Below, one piece after another: positions 22,637 to 34,588 of a stretch of DNA of 64,000 bases. The notes under the pieces were generated by a model that saw only the letters and a list, made by a program, of their open reading frames with translations, searched no databases and was not told the origin of the DNA. Position 1 is the first letter of the stretch. Each line of letters starts with the position of its first letter. The stretch is from Terana coerulea (lineage: Eukaryota; Basidiomycota; Agaricomycetes; Polyporales; Phanerochaetaceae): positions 124,001 to 188,000 of the forward strand of contig JAKOGH010001126.1 of the NCBI GenBank assembly GCA_024811115.1, written 5' to 3'. A program made the position numbers and the translations under genes.

Positions 22637-23107
22637 GCGCCTATATAACGGCGATGATAACGCAGACCAATCCCTATGTATGTGCCAGTGAGGCTCCGTC
22701 ACTGTTTCAAGTACTAGTTCGGTGAGCAGAATGCTCCACCGCGCTCGATGTCGCTGTTCTGGATGATAACAAGCAGCTTATGAACCATCGAACGTCCACC
22801 AATCACCGGATGACTCTCACGTGATAGACGACTGAGAGATATTGGCCATTAGCTCAATAAATTGTGTAGCTGGGGTAAGTGTATGTTACAGATGCAGATG
22901 TGAGTAGATGCGGTGTCCTGTTGTTACGTAGCCTCTTGTCTGGAACGGACTTGGAGGCATGGGCGTGAAAGTGGAGTGACCTTAGGCACTCATCTAAGGA
23001 TGTGCTACGCTCGACGCAGTGGGTCGTGTTTCCCGATTTATCTCTTCGCCTTCCTTGGTGCTTTTGTAGCTGTTTCTCTGGATCGGCGTAATCAACCGCG
23101 GTAACAG

Positions 23108-24231
23108 TCATGCTAGCAACATATTCAGCGAACATTTTACAGTTCCCAATCTGATTTTTTCACACCTTGGAGGATTGTCTTCTGTGGCGATAGCATCGGC
23201 AGCAGCTTCGCGCTTGCGTCGGCGTCGAGCTCGAGGATTCAGGATGACAGCAAGTAGTAGCACAATCCCATCCAAGAGCTGATGGAATACGCATCATGAG
23301 CGAATTGTTCTGTTGTTAACTGTTGCAAGTCTGCATGAGCACTCACGATGACCATTGAGTACGTCACTCCGGCAATGACGTCAAAGTTGTCTTTGAAAAC
23401 GAGTGACAAAACACTGAAGACGCCACCCAGACAATCGATAATAATGAATGGTATCGACAAGCCGACGACCTCACGCCGTTGGTAGATTTCGAAGTATTGT
23501 GGCCTGCGTAGATGAAGACTCAGCGAAAGCAGCGCGAGCTGGTGCTCAAAAACAGCTCACAAAAGCGCCAAAGATATCATTACAGCGCTGAATATTCCGA
23601 AGAACTGCACAGGTGTAGTCTTCCCAGCAGCATACGATGGCTAGTTGTGAAATGGTCAGCGTCAGGCAGTGAATGCAGCTCAAGAACGGCCTACCCTCAC
23701 GGCGTAAATCATACCGGCCTCAAAGCCTGCTGAAACGGCAACAATGCCCACAAAGGTTGACAATACCACCTTAAGAGAGAGCCCGTGGCCGTAATAAAGA
23801 CACTACGGAGCTTCATTAGTCATTTGGCTCAGAGCGTCTGACTTGTGCCGCTCACCTGAGCCCATGATATCAAGGATAATACTGCAAAGGCCTGGGGCTG
23901 TACAATAAGAGGAATGTTGAGGTTCTGTACGATGACATAGACACCCAAGAACGGTCCTGCAAGCCCCCAAACCAATCTGCAAAATCAGGTCAGGTAATAG
24001 GGGCCCAAAGATGCTCTGCGTGCTTACACAAGCCAGTGGGACAGGCCATCGGTGGACTTTGTCTTCCAACTCTTCCACACCTGAGGGATAAGTTGAACAG
24101 TCCAGCAAATCGTACCTACAAAGACGACATGATGACCTCAATGAAGCAGTGAATGGTGTAACTTTGCACAGGAAAAACATACCGATAGTGCCCAAGACAT
24201 TTTCTGCGGCGGAATTCGTCGGGAGTGTCAT
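23108..24231 (-). CDS. PQ-loop repeat membrane protein, tandem copy B
   Basis: Seven exons (24231-24183, 24115-24028, 23976-23856, 23802-23695, 23640-23561, 23503-23347, 23278-23108) give 257 aa. PQ motifs are LIPQVWKSWKTKSTDGLS and LPQYFEIYQRREVVGLS. Between and after them lie hydrophobic helices (LAGPFLGVYVIVQNLNIP; STFVGIVAVSAGFEAGMIY; SIPFIIIDCLGGVFSVLSL). The last exon has a basic tail (PRARRRRKREAAADA). Exon lengths 88, 121, 108, 80 and 157 are identical to copy A; only the first and last differ slightly. The frame is intact throughout. Function is inferred from the family only: a small-solute carrier on an internal membrane. Confidence 0.85.
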
Positions 24232-24973
24232 GTCATCGACTGCAAATGATTTTCAGTATGATCCCAGGTGGTCCGCATCCAGCCTCGAACCTCGAGGGAA
24301 CGGCAAAAGCAGGATAGAATTTTTGCGGGCTTAAATTGTGACTCAAGCGCCCTTTAAGCGCTGAAGATTATGACGCTCTATGACGCCCTCTTATTGGCTG
24401 ACAAACCCGACGCCATGCTGGACGGCACAGAGGCTGGAGCATGACGACCTAAGGTCGGCCGAGCCAATGGGGGTAACAGACTGCAGGAGAACCCACTGCT
24501 TCAGACCTCAATGGCTTTTTGCGGAATAAAACACTCACAAGGTCCGGGCTATTGCTGCACGAGACGTGCCGCTTCGTACACCTTTACAGTTATTCTTACG
24601 TATGGCAAATTGGAGAGCAGATATCCCGACCGAATTACGGATGGAAAGGCTAAATTGACGTGATTTGGATTCTATGCACTTGTGTTGGGTGCCGGTGCGA
24701 AGCATCGGAGCGAATAGCAGAAGTGGGCAGGAACGCCGATGCAAAGTGGGATCATACCTATGCGTCCAATTCCTTAGTCGCCAGGAAGTCAAAGGAACGT
24801 ACAGTGGTGAGATAGTTTCCTCGTCTGCCGGGGTCTTTTTGGCGAGCGGCACGTGAACGGTATGGTTGGGTGGAATTAATGCGTTCAAAGGGTACACGCG
24901 ATTTCTAGGGAACCTGAGGATGTAAGAACATCACTACGCGGCATGAAGTGCACCTGAGTACTTGAAATGGATG
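24232..24973. other. Intergenic, PQ-loop copy B promoter and PET117 3' flank
   Basis: About 740 bp. An inverted CCAAT box (ATTGGCTG) lies near 24394. Nothing else convincing; ORFs of about 60-120 codons here lack family features. Confidence 0.35.
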
Positions 24974-25273
24974 TCATGAGCCTTGCGCTTGTTCCGGCGG
25001 GATCGAGACGTGCTGAATGGCCTCGTACATAGCCCGTTTACGCTGGGACTCGTCCAATTCAGCCTGACGTTGGCGCTGTTTCTCTTTCCTGCGCTCGTCG
25101 TCTCGCAGAACACCTGCATACATGGTCTGAAGTGGGGTTGTTAGGTATATAGAATCAACATGAATAATAACGCTCACGTCTGCTTCCTGCCGCTGCATGA
25201 AATGGACCGTGTATATGATGCCCACGCTGAACAGTAGGGATCCGAGTAAGGTCGCTTTTGCAGCTCGCGACAT
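24974..25273 (-). CDS. PET117: Cytochrome c oxidase assembly protein Pet117
   Basis: Two exons, 25273-25178 and 25126-24974, encode 82 aa. The start MSRAAKATLLGSLLFSVG and one N-terminal hydrophobic segment are followed by YTVHFMQRQEADTMYAGVL and RDDERRKEKQRQRQAELDES, a charged helix typical of Pet117. The family is a small mitochondrial inner-membrane protein that couples heme a synthesis (Cox15) to complex IV assembly. Length is right for the family. It is divergent from EMC5 across about 244 bp. Confidence 0.9.
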   Translation of the reverse strand: MSRAAKATLLGSLLFSVGIIYTVHFMQRQEADVSVIIHVDSIYLTTPLQTMYAGVLRDDERRKEKQRQRQAELDESQRKRAMYEAIQHVSIPPEQAQGS

Positions 25274-25517
25274 CGTGCAGCTTCGTTCAGGCCACCACTT
25301 TGTATTACGACGTTGCCCGACCAGAAGTAACGCAAGTCCTAGTCGCCTGGCACGTCTGAAATCGCGGATGGTTTGGTGAAAGTCAAGAACAACCTTAGAA
25401 GCGCCTGCACCGCGAGCAACGCGTCTCGCCAGGCCGTGTCGCTCACAACGCTACCACCACCACCACCACCTCACACCACAAGTTCGCCTACCTGCTTGGT
25501 CCACTATAGGAGGCATT
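25274..25517. promoter_or_regulatory. Shared divergent promoter PET117/EMC5
   Basis: 244 bp between two start codons pointing apart. It contains a CAC/CCA trinucleotide run at about 25452-25470. No TATA box is obvious. Confidence 0.4.
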
Positions 25518-26073
25518 ATGATTGGAAACGTCTTTTTGGTTTTGGCGTCTGTAGCTATTCTTCACGGTGAGTGGACTTGTTCTGCCCGCTCAGGATGACG
25601 GTGTGACTGACACTGCGGCTCCTAACAGCCGCATTCTCGACATACGAGCGTATGTATCATTGAGAGTAGTCAGATGGCTTGTAACAATCTGCTGACAACC
25701 ATGTTGCTGTAGACTTATCACATCTAAAAGCATTAGGACGACCGGAAGGAGCATTGCCGGTTGACGTGCGTCCTCGTCCTACTCTGCCTGCCAATCTACT
25801 TACCTCGTTGCGTCTCGCGCAGATTGTTGTTGAGGCCTTCGTTGCACTTGCACTAGGAACATTAGGTGCCGCATTTCGCACCGAAGAACTGCGAGAGATT
25901 ACATGGAGGAGCGAGATGAAGACGCGGTGCGTGTCCCTATTTCTGAGATGTTGGCTCACACTAATTGTCGTGCATCCAGCCCATTGGAGGATATAGACCC
26001 TAGACTTTCGTTTGCAACCTTTGCACGAAGAGCAGGTTTACTACCAGCCTTGCTCAAGCCCGACGACTCATAA
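25518..26073 (+). CDS. EMC5: ER membrane complex subunit 5 (EMC5/MMgT)
   Basis: Four exons (25518-25566, 25629-25649, 25713-25926, 25980-26073) give 125 aa. The start MIGNVFLVLASVAILHAAFS, then TYEHLSHLKALGRP, a second hydrophobic stretch (QIVVEAFVALALGTLGAAF), and the ending MKTRPLEDIDPRLSFATFA are diagnostic of EMC5, called MMgT in animals. EMC inserts and folds multi-pass membrane proteins in the ER. The second exon is only 21 nt. Length matches the family. Confidence 0.93.
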
Positions 26074-26812
26074 CTCGCGGAGATCCGGCTGTACCAATAT
26101 ATCTATCTCCGTATTCTATTGAGACTGTGTGAGTGCATTTGGGAAATATTGTGTCACGCTGGGCTGGCGTTCAAAGCGAAGCGAATATCCGCACCTTGTC
26201 TAAAGCTCGTCTCCATATGCGAAGCTTTCGTTGGAAAATATGCTGACCTGCGGTCCAGTATAGATACATTATCTCTTTGTCATACGCAAGCATATGTTTC
26301 ATATCCGGAAAATGCAATGTAGACCAAATGTAGACTTGAATATGAGAAGCGAAGGCGGCTCCGCATGCGTAACGCGGGCAAAGGGCTCTCAGGCCCCTCC
26401 GACTCTTGCGATATATCAGTCTCTGGCTAGCGGGTGTATTTCACCTGGTTTTAGATATTCACCATCGAGAAGAATGTTTCCCAGTTGACGTATCTGTGGT
26501 ATGTCGAGTGCAAGCAGCCCAAATTTACCAGGGGTTCTCTGCGCCGACCATTTCGGAATGCTATTTTCAGAGGAACTGCATCTCTCCCACCTTCTCTAGC
26601 CTGCGCAAAAAATGGAACAGCCATTACAGATACTTTCGGTCTTCAGGTATATAAGTAATGGTCAGTTTCATACTGGAATGACGGGTGTATTTGACTCGTC
26701 GCAGCACGTGGACGCCACAAAGCCCGGGCCCACGGCTTCGGCGGCACAGTGTTGTGATTAGCAAAAGCGCCAAAGGTACTAACTCTTACACCTACCATCT
26801 ACCGAGTTAGAC
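26074..26812. other. Intergenic, nothing recognised
   Basis: About 740 bp between EMC5 and an F-box-like gene on the same strand. Short ORFs (60-82 codons) show no family features and no consistent splice signals. Confidence 0.35.
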
Positions 26813-28237
26813 ATGGCTGTACCTCCACTCCCCGTCGAGCTGATACATATGATTATCGAAGCAGCAGCACTACCGCTGCTTGATGACAGCTCTTGTACGG
26901 CGAGCGTGTACGAGGTCGCTACGAGCAGGAGAGCCTTGGTATCTTTTGCTGTAGTCTCCCGTGCATGGAGGGAAATCACCCAGCCGCTGCAATTTCGACA
27001 TTTACTAGTTTCACTTCAAAACGAACATGGTGCGTGATTTTTCGCTCTGCAGTGCCGTCTCTTATCCGGTGTACCCGTAGCTCAGGATCTCGACGAGAAG
27101 ACATGGTCCAAGTTCCAGAGGTTTATGGAGGTCTCGCCGCACCTCCGGAGACACCTCCGCAGCTTGCGCATCACGCACGACCCCATACAGTACGGGAAAA
27201 CGAAACAACAGTCCTTACAACTGCAAGAGAAAATGACGTTGGACTTTTACGCCTTCATGACCATCATCGCCCTCCTTCCCCAACTCAAGTCGCTTATGCT
27301 GGATTACGTCGACCTGTTCCTTCCGGTGCAATACAACGTCCTGGATCTGCAAACATCTACAATGCAGTGTGGAACATTTCTGCTACTATGCGCATGACAA
27401 CGGACGAACCTTTAGCATGGACGACCTGTTCGTCTTCCTGACCCCATTCACGGCTTTGCGCGAGCTGACCCTCGAGCACCTCGAGTTCGCTTGGGGCGGA
27501 TCCTGGACGTTACAGTACGTCTCACGGTACCCGAAATTGACGGAGATCAATTTGCGCGATAATGAAGGGACGAGTGAGATGCTGAGCGTGCTGCAGAGTG
27601 CTATCGGGTCCGGCCGGTTCCCAGCCGTGGAGCGCATAAATATTGGCAGGCTGTCCCCAGAAGACGCACCTTCTCTGCGAGGGTTTTTGGCAGCTATTTC
27701 GCCTCAAATCACTTACCTTGGCGTTCAGTATGACTACTATCGGCATGACCCTGAGTGCTGTACGTGCCTTCTTCAAGCCGTGCTTAGCTTATTACTCATA
27801 CTCAACCAACAAAAATCGCTACTCCAGATGCCGCTCTTGACCTACAGCTCGAAGACTGCTCCCATCTAGACCAACTTCGTCTCACTCTTCAGCGAGATCC
27901 GTACAAGTCAAGCAGCCCCATATGGGCACACGTCATCCGTATTTTCCGTAAACTGGTCAGCACTGGCACTGCTCGCCCACCACTGAGGACCGTCACTTTC
28001 GAATACATTGAAGACCTTGCGATACTCGAACCGGACCAGCGCAACGTCCATCTCAACCGCAAGCAGATGACGGTCCTGGAGACGCTGCTGCTCGAGCTGC
28101 CGGTTTTGAAGTTAGTCGAATTCAAACCGCCAAGTTGGGAAGAATGCAGGCAGTTCGGCGCATTAGACCGGGCGCATGTTACGGCATCCCTTCCAAAGTT
28201 GCACGAGAAGCACTTGCTGTCTTTCGGGGAGCAATGA
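26813..28237 (+). CDS. F-box-like/LRR-type protein of a basidiomycete-expanded family
   Basis: Exon 1 (26813-27029) starts MAVPPLPVELIHMIIEAAA, a degenerate F-box, with LVSFAVVSRAWREITQPLQF completing it. Exons 27081-27759 and 27828-28237 carry leucine-rich-like strands (LLPQLKSLMLDYVDLF; LRELTLEHLEFAWGG; YPKLTEINLRDNEGTSEML; LDQLRLTLQRDP). Large families of this layout are common in mushroom genomes, and a role in SCF-type ubiquitination is only inferred. The frame shifts by one base near 27360-27375: it is open before and after, and the splice phase of exon 2 is off by exactly one. Stop at 28235-28237. Confidence 0.7.
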
Positions 28238-28404
28238 GTATACATGCGCTGTCATGCCGAGACGATGTTCACTCGTACCAAGCTGTTGAGTACAATGTAT
28301 GTATGATTAAGAGAACTATCTAGTATCGTACTCTAACGGTATACAAAGGATGACATGGATGATTCAGCGAAGGCTAAGGGCATGTAGCATACTGCGCTGT
28401 CAGT

Positions 28405-30639
28405 TTAGTAGGCGCAGTAAGCCACGCAGAGTAAGGGGAAGCCCGCATAGAGGCCAAGCCAGAAGACAATGTTGCCTAGGAGCTTGTTCCTCTTGATCGA
28501 CGGTATCCGTCCAATCGCAATTAGCGGAATCTGCGCGATTTGCATGAAGAATAGATACATCCTGCACAACACACGATCTCGGTCAGCTCCTTGCACATCA
28601 CATTCAAGTGTGCATATTTACCTGATCTTCTTGGTCACGATAGCCATGACCAGCTCATGCACGGCGGCGGACAGGACGAACGTGAAGAACATCGCGGACT
28701 GGCGCGAGAGCTTGTACGAGGAGATGGAGGAGGCGTAAACGTGCCGCAACAGGAAAGTGTGTACGGGCTTGTTCCACTTGCGGGAGAACTCGTCCCAGGA
28801 GGTCGCGTTCCACTGTCGGTCAGATGAGTTACCATCCACAGACAGAAGGGCAAGCCAAAGGAACGTACCCAGTCTTCATAGAATTGCCGGTCGGCAAAGC
28901 GTGAAAGCTCCGCAAAACCATTGCAAATGCATTCTATGATTTGATGCGCAGTTTAGATCGAGTCGAGCAGAGCCAAAAATAGCAACGCACCAAAGATCAA
29001 GTAGAACAGAAGCAGGTAGGCAACCATGAACGGAAGTGCAAGGTCAAGCAGAGAAAGGAAGAAGGATTGCTCCTTTGTCGGGGTGAGCGGGAGGATGAAC
29101 GTCTCCGTAACTGTGTACAACAGCGCAAACGTTCCGAAGGTCGCAACTGTCTTCTCAAACACATACAGCGGACGGATCCTGAGCATCACCGTCAATCCAC
29201 TGAACTTTCCATGTGGAATTGATCACGCACCTGTCAGTCCTGGGGTACTCAAGTTCGTATACCAGCGTAGGAATGAGCATGTACGTGGAGAAGTTCTTTA
29301 GAGTGATGTTGTTGGGCCAACGAACATACTTTGGTCCCGTACTGATCAGCTCGCTCTCCAGTTCGGAATAGTCGCGCGCAAGCGCAGAGATGTTCTCGTC
29401 GGGATGATCAACAAGTACGTGTGGTACGGGCTTCATGACTTCGTTGGGGGAAAGCACGTGGTTGCCTGTCGTAACGATTTGCTCAGCATTGCTTTGTCCC
29501 GCGGGAGCGAGTGATTCGCGGTCGCTCGTTGTCTGCTTTACGCGTCGTCGAAGAGCAGAGTCTTCAGGCTTGACGGTGTCGCTTGCAGACGGCACCGGTT
29601 CGTCGTTCGTGGGGAGATCTTCTTGGGCACGCTCATGCTGTTCACGAAGAGCAGTTGCGGCAGCCATGGCATTGTCCCAGCCACCAACGGATTCCGTGGC
29701 TTTCTCCAGTTGCGTCAATAGTGACTGTGCTTGCTGATTGACATACGAGAGGTAGCCGTTGATGCTCATGTACGAGTGCATCTTCATGATCAAAACCAGC
29801 GAGTGCAGAGTAAGATAGCCAGACTGCACCCACGGCCATTGTCTATTGTTTTGCGTCAGAGAGACATCTGCACTACCGGCAACGGAGAGGCGCACCTGGT
29901 GAAACCCCATTTCACTGCAACTGCCAGGACCAACGTCTGCCATGCGTGTTGCAGAATCAGACCAAGGCCGTGGTATCTGATCCATCCGTTCTTGATGGCA
30001 TTCGCAAATGGGACACATATACCAGTGCTTAGTACCAGCACCGCATCGCTGATAGCGAGGACGATAGTATCTTCCGAGAACATATACGTCATGGCGAATT
30101 CAAGAGAAAGCGGTCGCCCGCGGTCTTGGAAGCTACGGATGTAGATGCGCATAACCACGAGAAACATGGAGATCCAAAACAGCGTGAAGAATCCCTGAAC
30201 GAAGGTAAACGTTCGACGTTCATACATGGAGGGGAAGGGACGCACCCTAAATTCGTTCGTGCCCGACCTCTCATTCTGAATGTCGAACGCCGATTGACGT
30301 GGCGCGAAAGACACCATGGCTCGCAGCTTCTTCGACGTACGTGACTTCACTGGTTTTGATACGTATATCGTTCCCTGGCTGGTTTCGATGCCCCCACTTG
30401 TTGTTCTTGTCGTTCGTGGTGCTTCCATGACACCGGAGTTGTTGACTGTCGGTGGATCCACTACTTCTAGTATCGCAGTAGCAAATTGCTTGCTTTACTA
30501 CAGTCAGTTCTGCAACTACGAAAGCCCAGAGAGGTGTGACTCACTCGCTTGACGACATGGTGTTGACTTCCAGCTCATCCAACTGGAGGTGCACGGCGGG
30601 GGAATCGGGGAGGCCATTCGCTTGGCCGGCGTGAGCCAT
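28405..30639 (-). CDS. ARE2: Sterol O-acyltransferase (ARE2/ACAT family, MBOAT)
   Basis: Exons 30639-30545, 30466-29896, 29842-29231, 29178-28991, 28933-28869, 28812-28622, 28561-28405, about 625 aa. After a cytosolic N-terminus come multiple TM helices, the motif FYEDWWNATSWDEFSRKWN formed across a splice, and the active-site histidine region FVLSAAVHELVMAIV. These identify the ACAT/ARE branch, which esterifies ergosterol with acyl-CoA in the ER for lipid droplets. A long Ser/Pro/Glu-rich loop (about residues 270-380) is an insertion relative to yeast. The junction of exons 1 and 2 is one base out of phase (one A too many at 30465-30466), probably another assembly error. Start chosen at MAHAGQANG; an ATG further upstream is possible. 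Confidence 0.92.
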
Positions 30640-30940
30640 GATATATGATTCGGCGGCGATGTTGGCGTTTCTGCTCGACGAGTGGTACGCTGACGTTGTG
30701 GGGGAAGACAAGCTGAGATGAGCGCGAGGCCTGCGGTGTCGGAAACCAAGACCGGCTTGAGGCCGGCGAAAAGCGCGCCCTCCCATCACTCATCTTTGAT
30801 GACACCAGCTACTACGTCACGCCACGTGGGCGCCTTCGTGGCGCGGTGATTTCCCGCTGTGACAGTAACAGCGCTCAGTTCAGCCTTGTCACGCAACTAT
30901 CTCAACCATTTCCTCCATGTGCGGAGAATAATCACGAGAA
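30640..30940. promoter_or_regulatory. Shared divergent promoter ARE2/RED
   Basis: 301 bp between divergent start codons; no clear named element. Confidence 0.35.
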
Positions 30941-32483
30941 ATGGATCAAGTCAGTTTCTGAAGACAGCGGCTGAAGATCTGGATGCTGAGGTTGATGTTT
31001 TATAGGAGTCTTTTCGTCTACTTCTTACGACCCGTGGCGCATCATCCAGCTCAACAGCTGCGCCTGGTGGCACTTCTGCCGCATCCTCCGGCAAGAAAGC
31101 CAAGACGTGAAGTAATCCGTCTTACTCTGTGCATAATCTTTCCAACATAATGTGCGGTCAGAAGAAAGCGGACCCGGCGCAGCCTGCCTTCAAGCCTCGC
31201 AACGTGAAGAAGACGACTGAGAGCCAGTACCGGGACCGGGCGACCGAAAGGAGACAGGGCGCAGCTGGAGATTATGCGCAAGTGGAAGCGTTAGCGGAGG
31301 ATTTTGAAAAGAGGAACGCGGACAAGGATAGGGAAACTGTACGTGGTGATACCATCTGAGATGGGCACACATTTACATCGGTCTTGTCTGCTAGGTAGAG
31401 CATCAGCGCCGGTACCTTGGTGGCGACAGCGAGCACACTGTTCTCGTGAAAGGACTCGACTTTGCCCTTCTCGAGCAGAATAAAGCCCGCCAAGCGGAAG
31501 CTACTGAAGACGACGACACGCTTGAGCAGGCCTTTATTGAAGGCTCGTCAACTGTTCCAAAAAAGCGGACGCGCGCGGATATCATCAACGAGTTGAAAAA
31601 TAAGCGACAGAAAGGTGACTCGACAGAAACTGCTGCAGCAGCTGTCGCTGCAGACACGCTGCTCGATGAGGTGAAGAAGACTGGTAAGTTCAAGCCTATC
31701 GGTTTCAAACCTATTGGCTCTACGGATGGCTTGAAGAAAAGGAAGAAGGTTAAGGAGGGGGAGAAAGAGGGAATAAAGAAGAAAAAGAAAAAGGCTTCTG
31801 AGACCGAAACCAGACCAGGGACACATCTTGCCACCACCTCCTCTGAAAATCCGGTTGTTGCATCTCCGCCAACTACTGCGCCCCTCCAACCTCAACAAGC
31901 GACTGAGATCGAAGCTATGGAAGATGACGACATTTTCGCAGGCGCAGGCGACTACACAGGTATTGACCTCGGCGAAGACAACGACGAAGCATCAGATGAT
32001 GAAGCGCAACCCAAGCCGCACAGCCGCGACGCAGACGCATCCGATGGTGAAATTCCGGAACAACTCACGAAGGGCGGCTGGTTCGACGACGAGCCTGCGC
32101 CAATGCTTCAACCGAAGACTGAGGCGCTGGCGACATCCCCATCTGGGCCTCCAGCACCTCCACGTAGCGCATCGCCAGCTCTGGAGGAAGGTGAAGCAGG
32201 CGGGGATGAGGAGGAAACGCAAGAGCAGCCCATGCGTCTAGTTCCGCTTGCTTCTTCGTCATTCTCGGTCAAGGAACTGCTCGCGATGGACCAAGAGGCG
32301 GAGAAGCAGGAGAAACGCAAGGCTCGCAAGGAAAAGAAGAAAGAGAAGGCGAGTTTAACTGCAGGGGAGAAGGTTGATCGCGACTATCAGCGGTATGTTA
32401 CCTGCATTCGCAAAGAAATATTCATTGACGCGACAAGTTGTAGGTTGAAGGCATATACGGAGAAGAAGGGAGCTGCTAAATGA
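30941..32483 (+). CDS. RED/IK-family spliceosomal protein
   Basis: Exon 1 is only 9 nt (MDQ, 30941-30949), followed by 31006-31106 (ESFRLLLTTRG, Ser-rich), 31162-31338, 31395-32392 and 32444-32483. The start MDQESFRLLL and core FKPRNVKKTTESQYRDRATE, YRDRA...RRYLGGD, EHTVLVKGLDFALLEQNKA are the RED N-terminal signature. Lys/Glu-rich low-complexity sequence follows. The end RLKAYTEKKGAAK is close to the usual RED C-terminus. In animals RED (IK) with MFAP1/SMU1 acts in the pre-catalytic spliceosome; the nuclear splicing role here is inferred. The join between exons 2 and 3 is one base off in phase, so that splice or base is uncertain. Confidence 0.85.
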
Positions 32484-32600
32484 TTTACGTGGCAACTTCA
32501 TTCCAGCTGGGATCGGTGTATAGTCCAGGTCATAGTTTCACAAAGCAGTTTTTGATTCCCGCTGAGATAAATCGCCACCGGCTGGGACGTTCATTCGGGG
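32367..32600 (+). repeat. Segment at the RED 3' end, source copy of a local duplication
   Basis: This segment covers the last 26 bases of RED exon 4, the last intron, the last exon and the 3' flank. A diverged copy lies at 32719-32954. Shared blocks include GAGAAGGTTGA, CATTGACGCG, GCTGCTAAATGATTTA, AGCTGGGATC and GACGTTC in the same order. Confidence 0.7.
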
Positions 32601-32605
32601 TTGGT

Positions 32606-32666
32606 GAGCACTTCATCAAAGTCGCTTCGGATTTTTGGGTCAGGGGTAACAGCATATCTGCTGAAC
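32606..32666 (+). repeat. Fragment matching the iminopeptidase 3' end
   Basis: The 61 bp here resemble 34216-34278, the last codons and stop region of the downstream iminopeptidase: GAGCACTTCAT, TCGGA.TTTTTGG and ATCTGCTGAAC are shared in order. The translated part reads EHFIKVASDFW against EHFIKIVSDFL in the gene. It sits directly after the RED-derived segment. Confidence 0.6.
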
Positions 32667-32718
32667 CAAGGCTCGAAAAGAAGAAACTTAGAAAAGAGGG
32701 AAGCGAGTTTGTGCATGA

Positions 32719-32954
32719 GAGAAGGTTGACCGCGAGCATCAGCTGTATGTTGCTTGTGTATGCGAAAGCTTGAATACTCATTGACGCGTTAGTCTGCAGA
32801 TTTAAGGCATACTATATTGGAGAAGAAAGAAGCTGCTAAATGATTTATGTCACTTTAGCTGGGATCCGTGCATCGTCTGGATGCAGTTCTACTCTTAAGG
32901 CAGCCGTTGGTTCTCGCTGAAAGAAATCACCACCGACTCGGACGTTCGTTGTGT
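32719..32954 (+). repeat. Diverged second copy of the RED 3' end
   Basis: Same order of blocks as 32367-32600 with many substitutions and small indels; the reading frame is lost. Not expected to be functional. Confidence 0.7.
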
Positions 32955-33219
32955 GCAGCGCGCTCAGCTCGCAGATACCAGTTCGCCGGACCTCGCACTC
33001 ACCGGGGCGGTCTGTTTCAAAGTGTGATGGGTTGTTCGACAATTTACACAGTAGGTGGCTGTATACGGTTTGATGCTCTCATGAACTGCTGACATACTGA
33101 TACGTCAACATCTAGTGCAATTCAGCAAGGCTGTAGGGCGGCCGCAAAGCGTGCGTTATAAGATGAAGCAACCGATATGAGGTCTACACCAAAGCAGTTC
33201 ACCTGTCTTCTGCCACAAC

Positions 33220-34260
33220 ATGTCTCCTTCTGCCACTGAAGGCGAAGCTCCGTTCTCAGTCCCAGGCGTCGACAAAGAATGCAAGACATGGTACAAAGTC
33301 GTCGGCGACCTCGCGCCCTGCTCTAGATGCCCACTCATCGTGCTACACGGGGGCCCGGGTTTTGCGCATGACTACCTCCTCCCGCTGGTCGACCTCGCCG
33401 CGGCGCCCCATGGCCGCCCCGTGGTCTTCTACGACCAGCTCGGCGGCGGGCGCTCCACCCACCTCCCCGAGAAGGCTGGCGACGCCGCGTTCTGGACGGA
33501 GCAGCTCTTCGCGGACGAGTTCCACAATCTCCTAAAGTATCTGGGAATTGAGGGCGAGTACGATGTGCTTGGGCATTCGTGGGGCGGGATGCTCGCAGCC
33601 CGCATCGCGTTCGCGCACCCTACGGGTCTCCGCCGTCTTATCCTCGCGAATGCGCTTGCGGACATGCACCTTTGGGCGGCCTCCGCGCGCAAGCTGCTCG
33701 GCCAGCTTCCGCAGGCCCTGCAGGTACGTGTCACGACGTTTCCATTGGCGCTGCATATATTTGCTCATGCTGGGCAATCCTAGGATACCGTTGAGAAACA
33801 CGAGAAGGCGGGTACAACGTCGGACCCCGAGTACGAGGCGGCGGTGGGCGAATTCTTCAAGCGCTTTGTTCTGAGGATAGATCCCTGGCCACAGGAATTT
33901 CTACACGTCCTCGAGATGTACAGCAAGGACCCCATCGTCTATCACACGATGTACGTGCGCGTAGTCTGCGTTACGACCGCTCATCTCAGTTGTTGCAATT
34001 CTAGGCTTGGGACCTCGGAGTTCAACATCACGGGCTCGTTCAAGGACTGGACCAACGTTGCAGAGCTGCACAAGATCAATGTTGCAACGCTGGTAGTCAA
34101 CGGCAGGTACGACGAGGCGACGGATGAGGTCGTCGCGCCGTTCTTCCAGCATATCCCGCGCGTGCGATGGTATACCTTCGCAGAATCGAGTCACATGCCG
34201 TTTTGGGAGGAAAGAGAGCACTTCATAAAAATTGTCTCGGACTTTTTGGAACAGGAGTGA
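33220..34260 (+). CDS. Proline iminopeptidase-type alpha/beta hydrolase (peptidase S33)
   Basis: Three exons (33220-33723, 33784-33950, 34005-34260) give 308 aa. Visible are the oxyanion motif VLHGGPGFAHDYLLPL, DQLGGGRST, the nucleophile elbow VLGHSWGGMLA (Ser), the acid in VVNGRYDEATD (Asp), and the histidine in FAESSHMPFWEE. This is the complete S33 catalytic triad in the right order and a normal length. The family removes N-terminal proline from peptides; related fungal enzymes act on other small amides, so the substrate is inferred. No signal peptide, so cytosolic. The last codons are partly duplicated upstream (32606-32666). Confidence 0.9.
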
Positions 34261-34588
34261 TGGTTGTATCTGCTGAACGAGGACAGGGAAGCGGAGTATG
34301 TACAACGCACGTATTCTTGGGCTATATGCACTTTGCTTGCGTGAATGAGTTCCAGCGGCGTCCAGAGCGTTGCTGTGTAATAATTCCAGTGAATTTCAGA
34401 AGTTGTTTGCATATATTCCATAAAGTAATGCCATGGGAACGCTATGTGCATGAAAGGACGTCATCGACTAATACTTACGCTAAGTGCAAGGTGCATTATG
34501 GTATCCGTAGAATGGTTTGTGCGTCATAATCGTTACTGTAACCAACCGAGCACCCATCGTCCCATTCCCACTGCAGACGATAGGCAAT

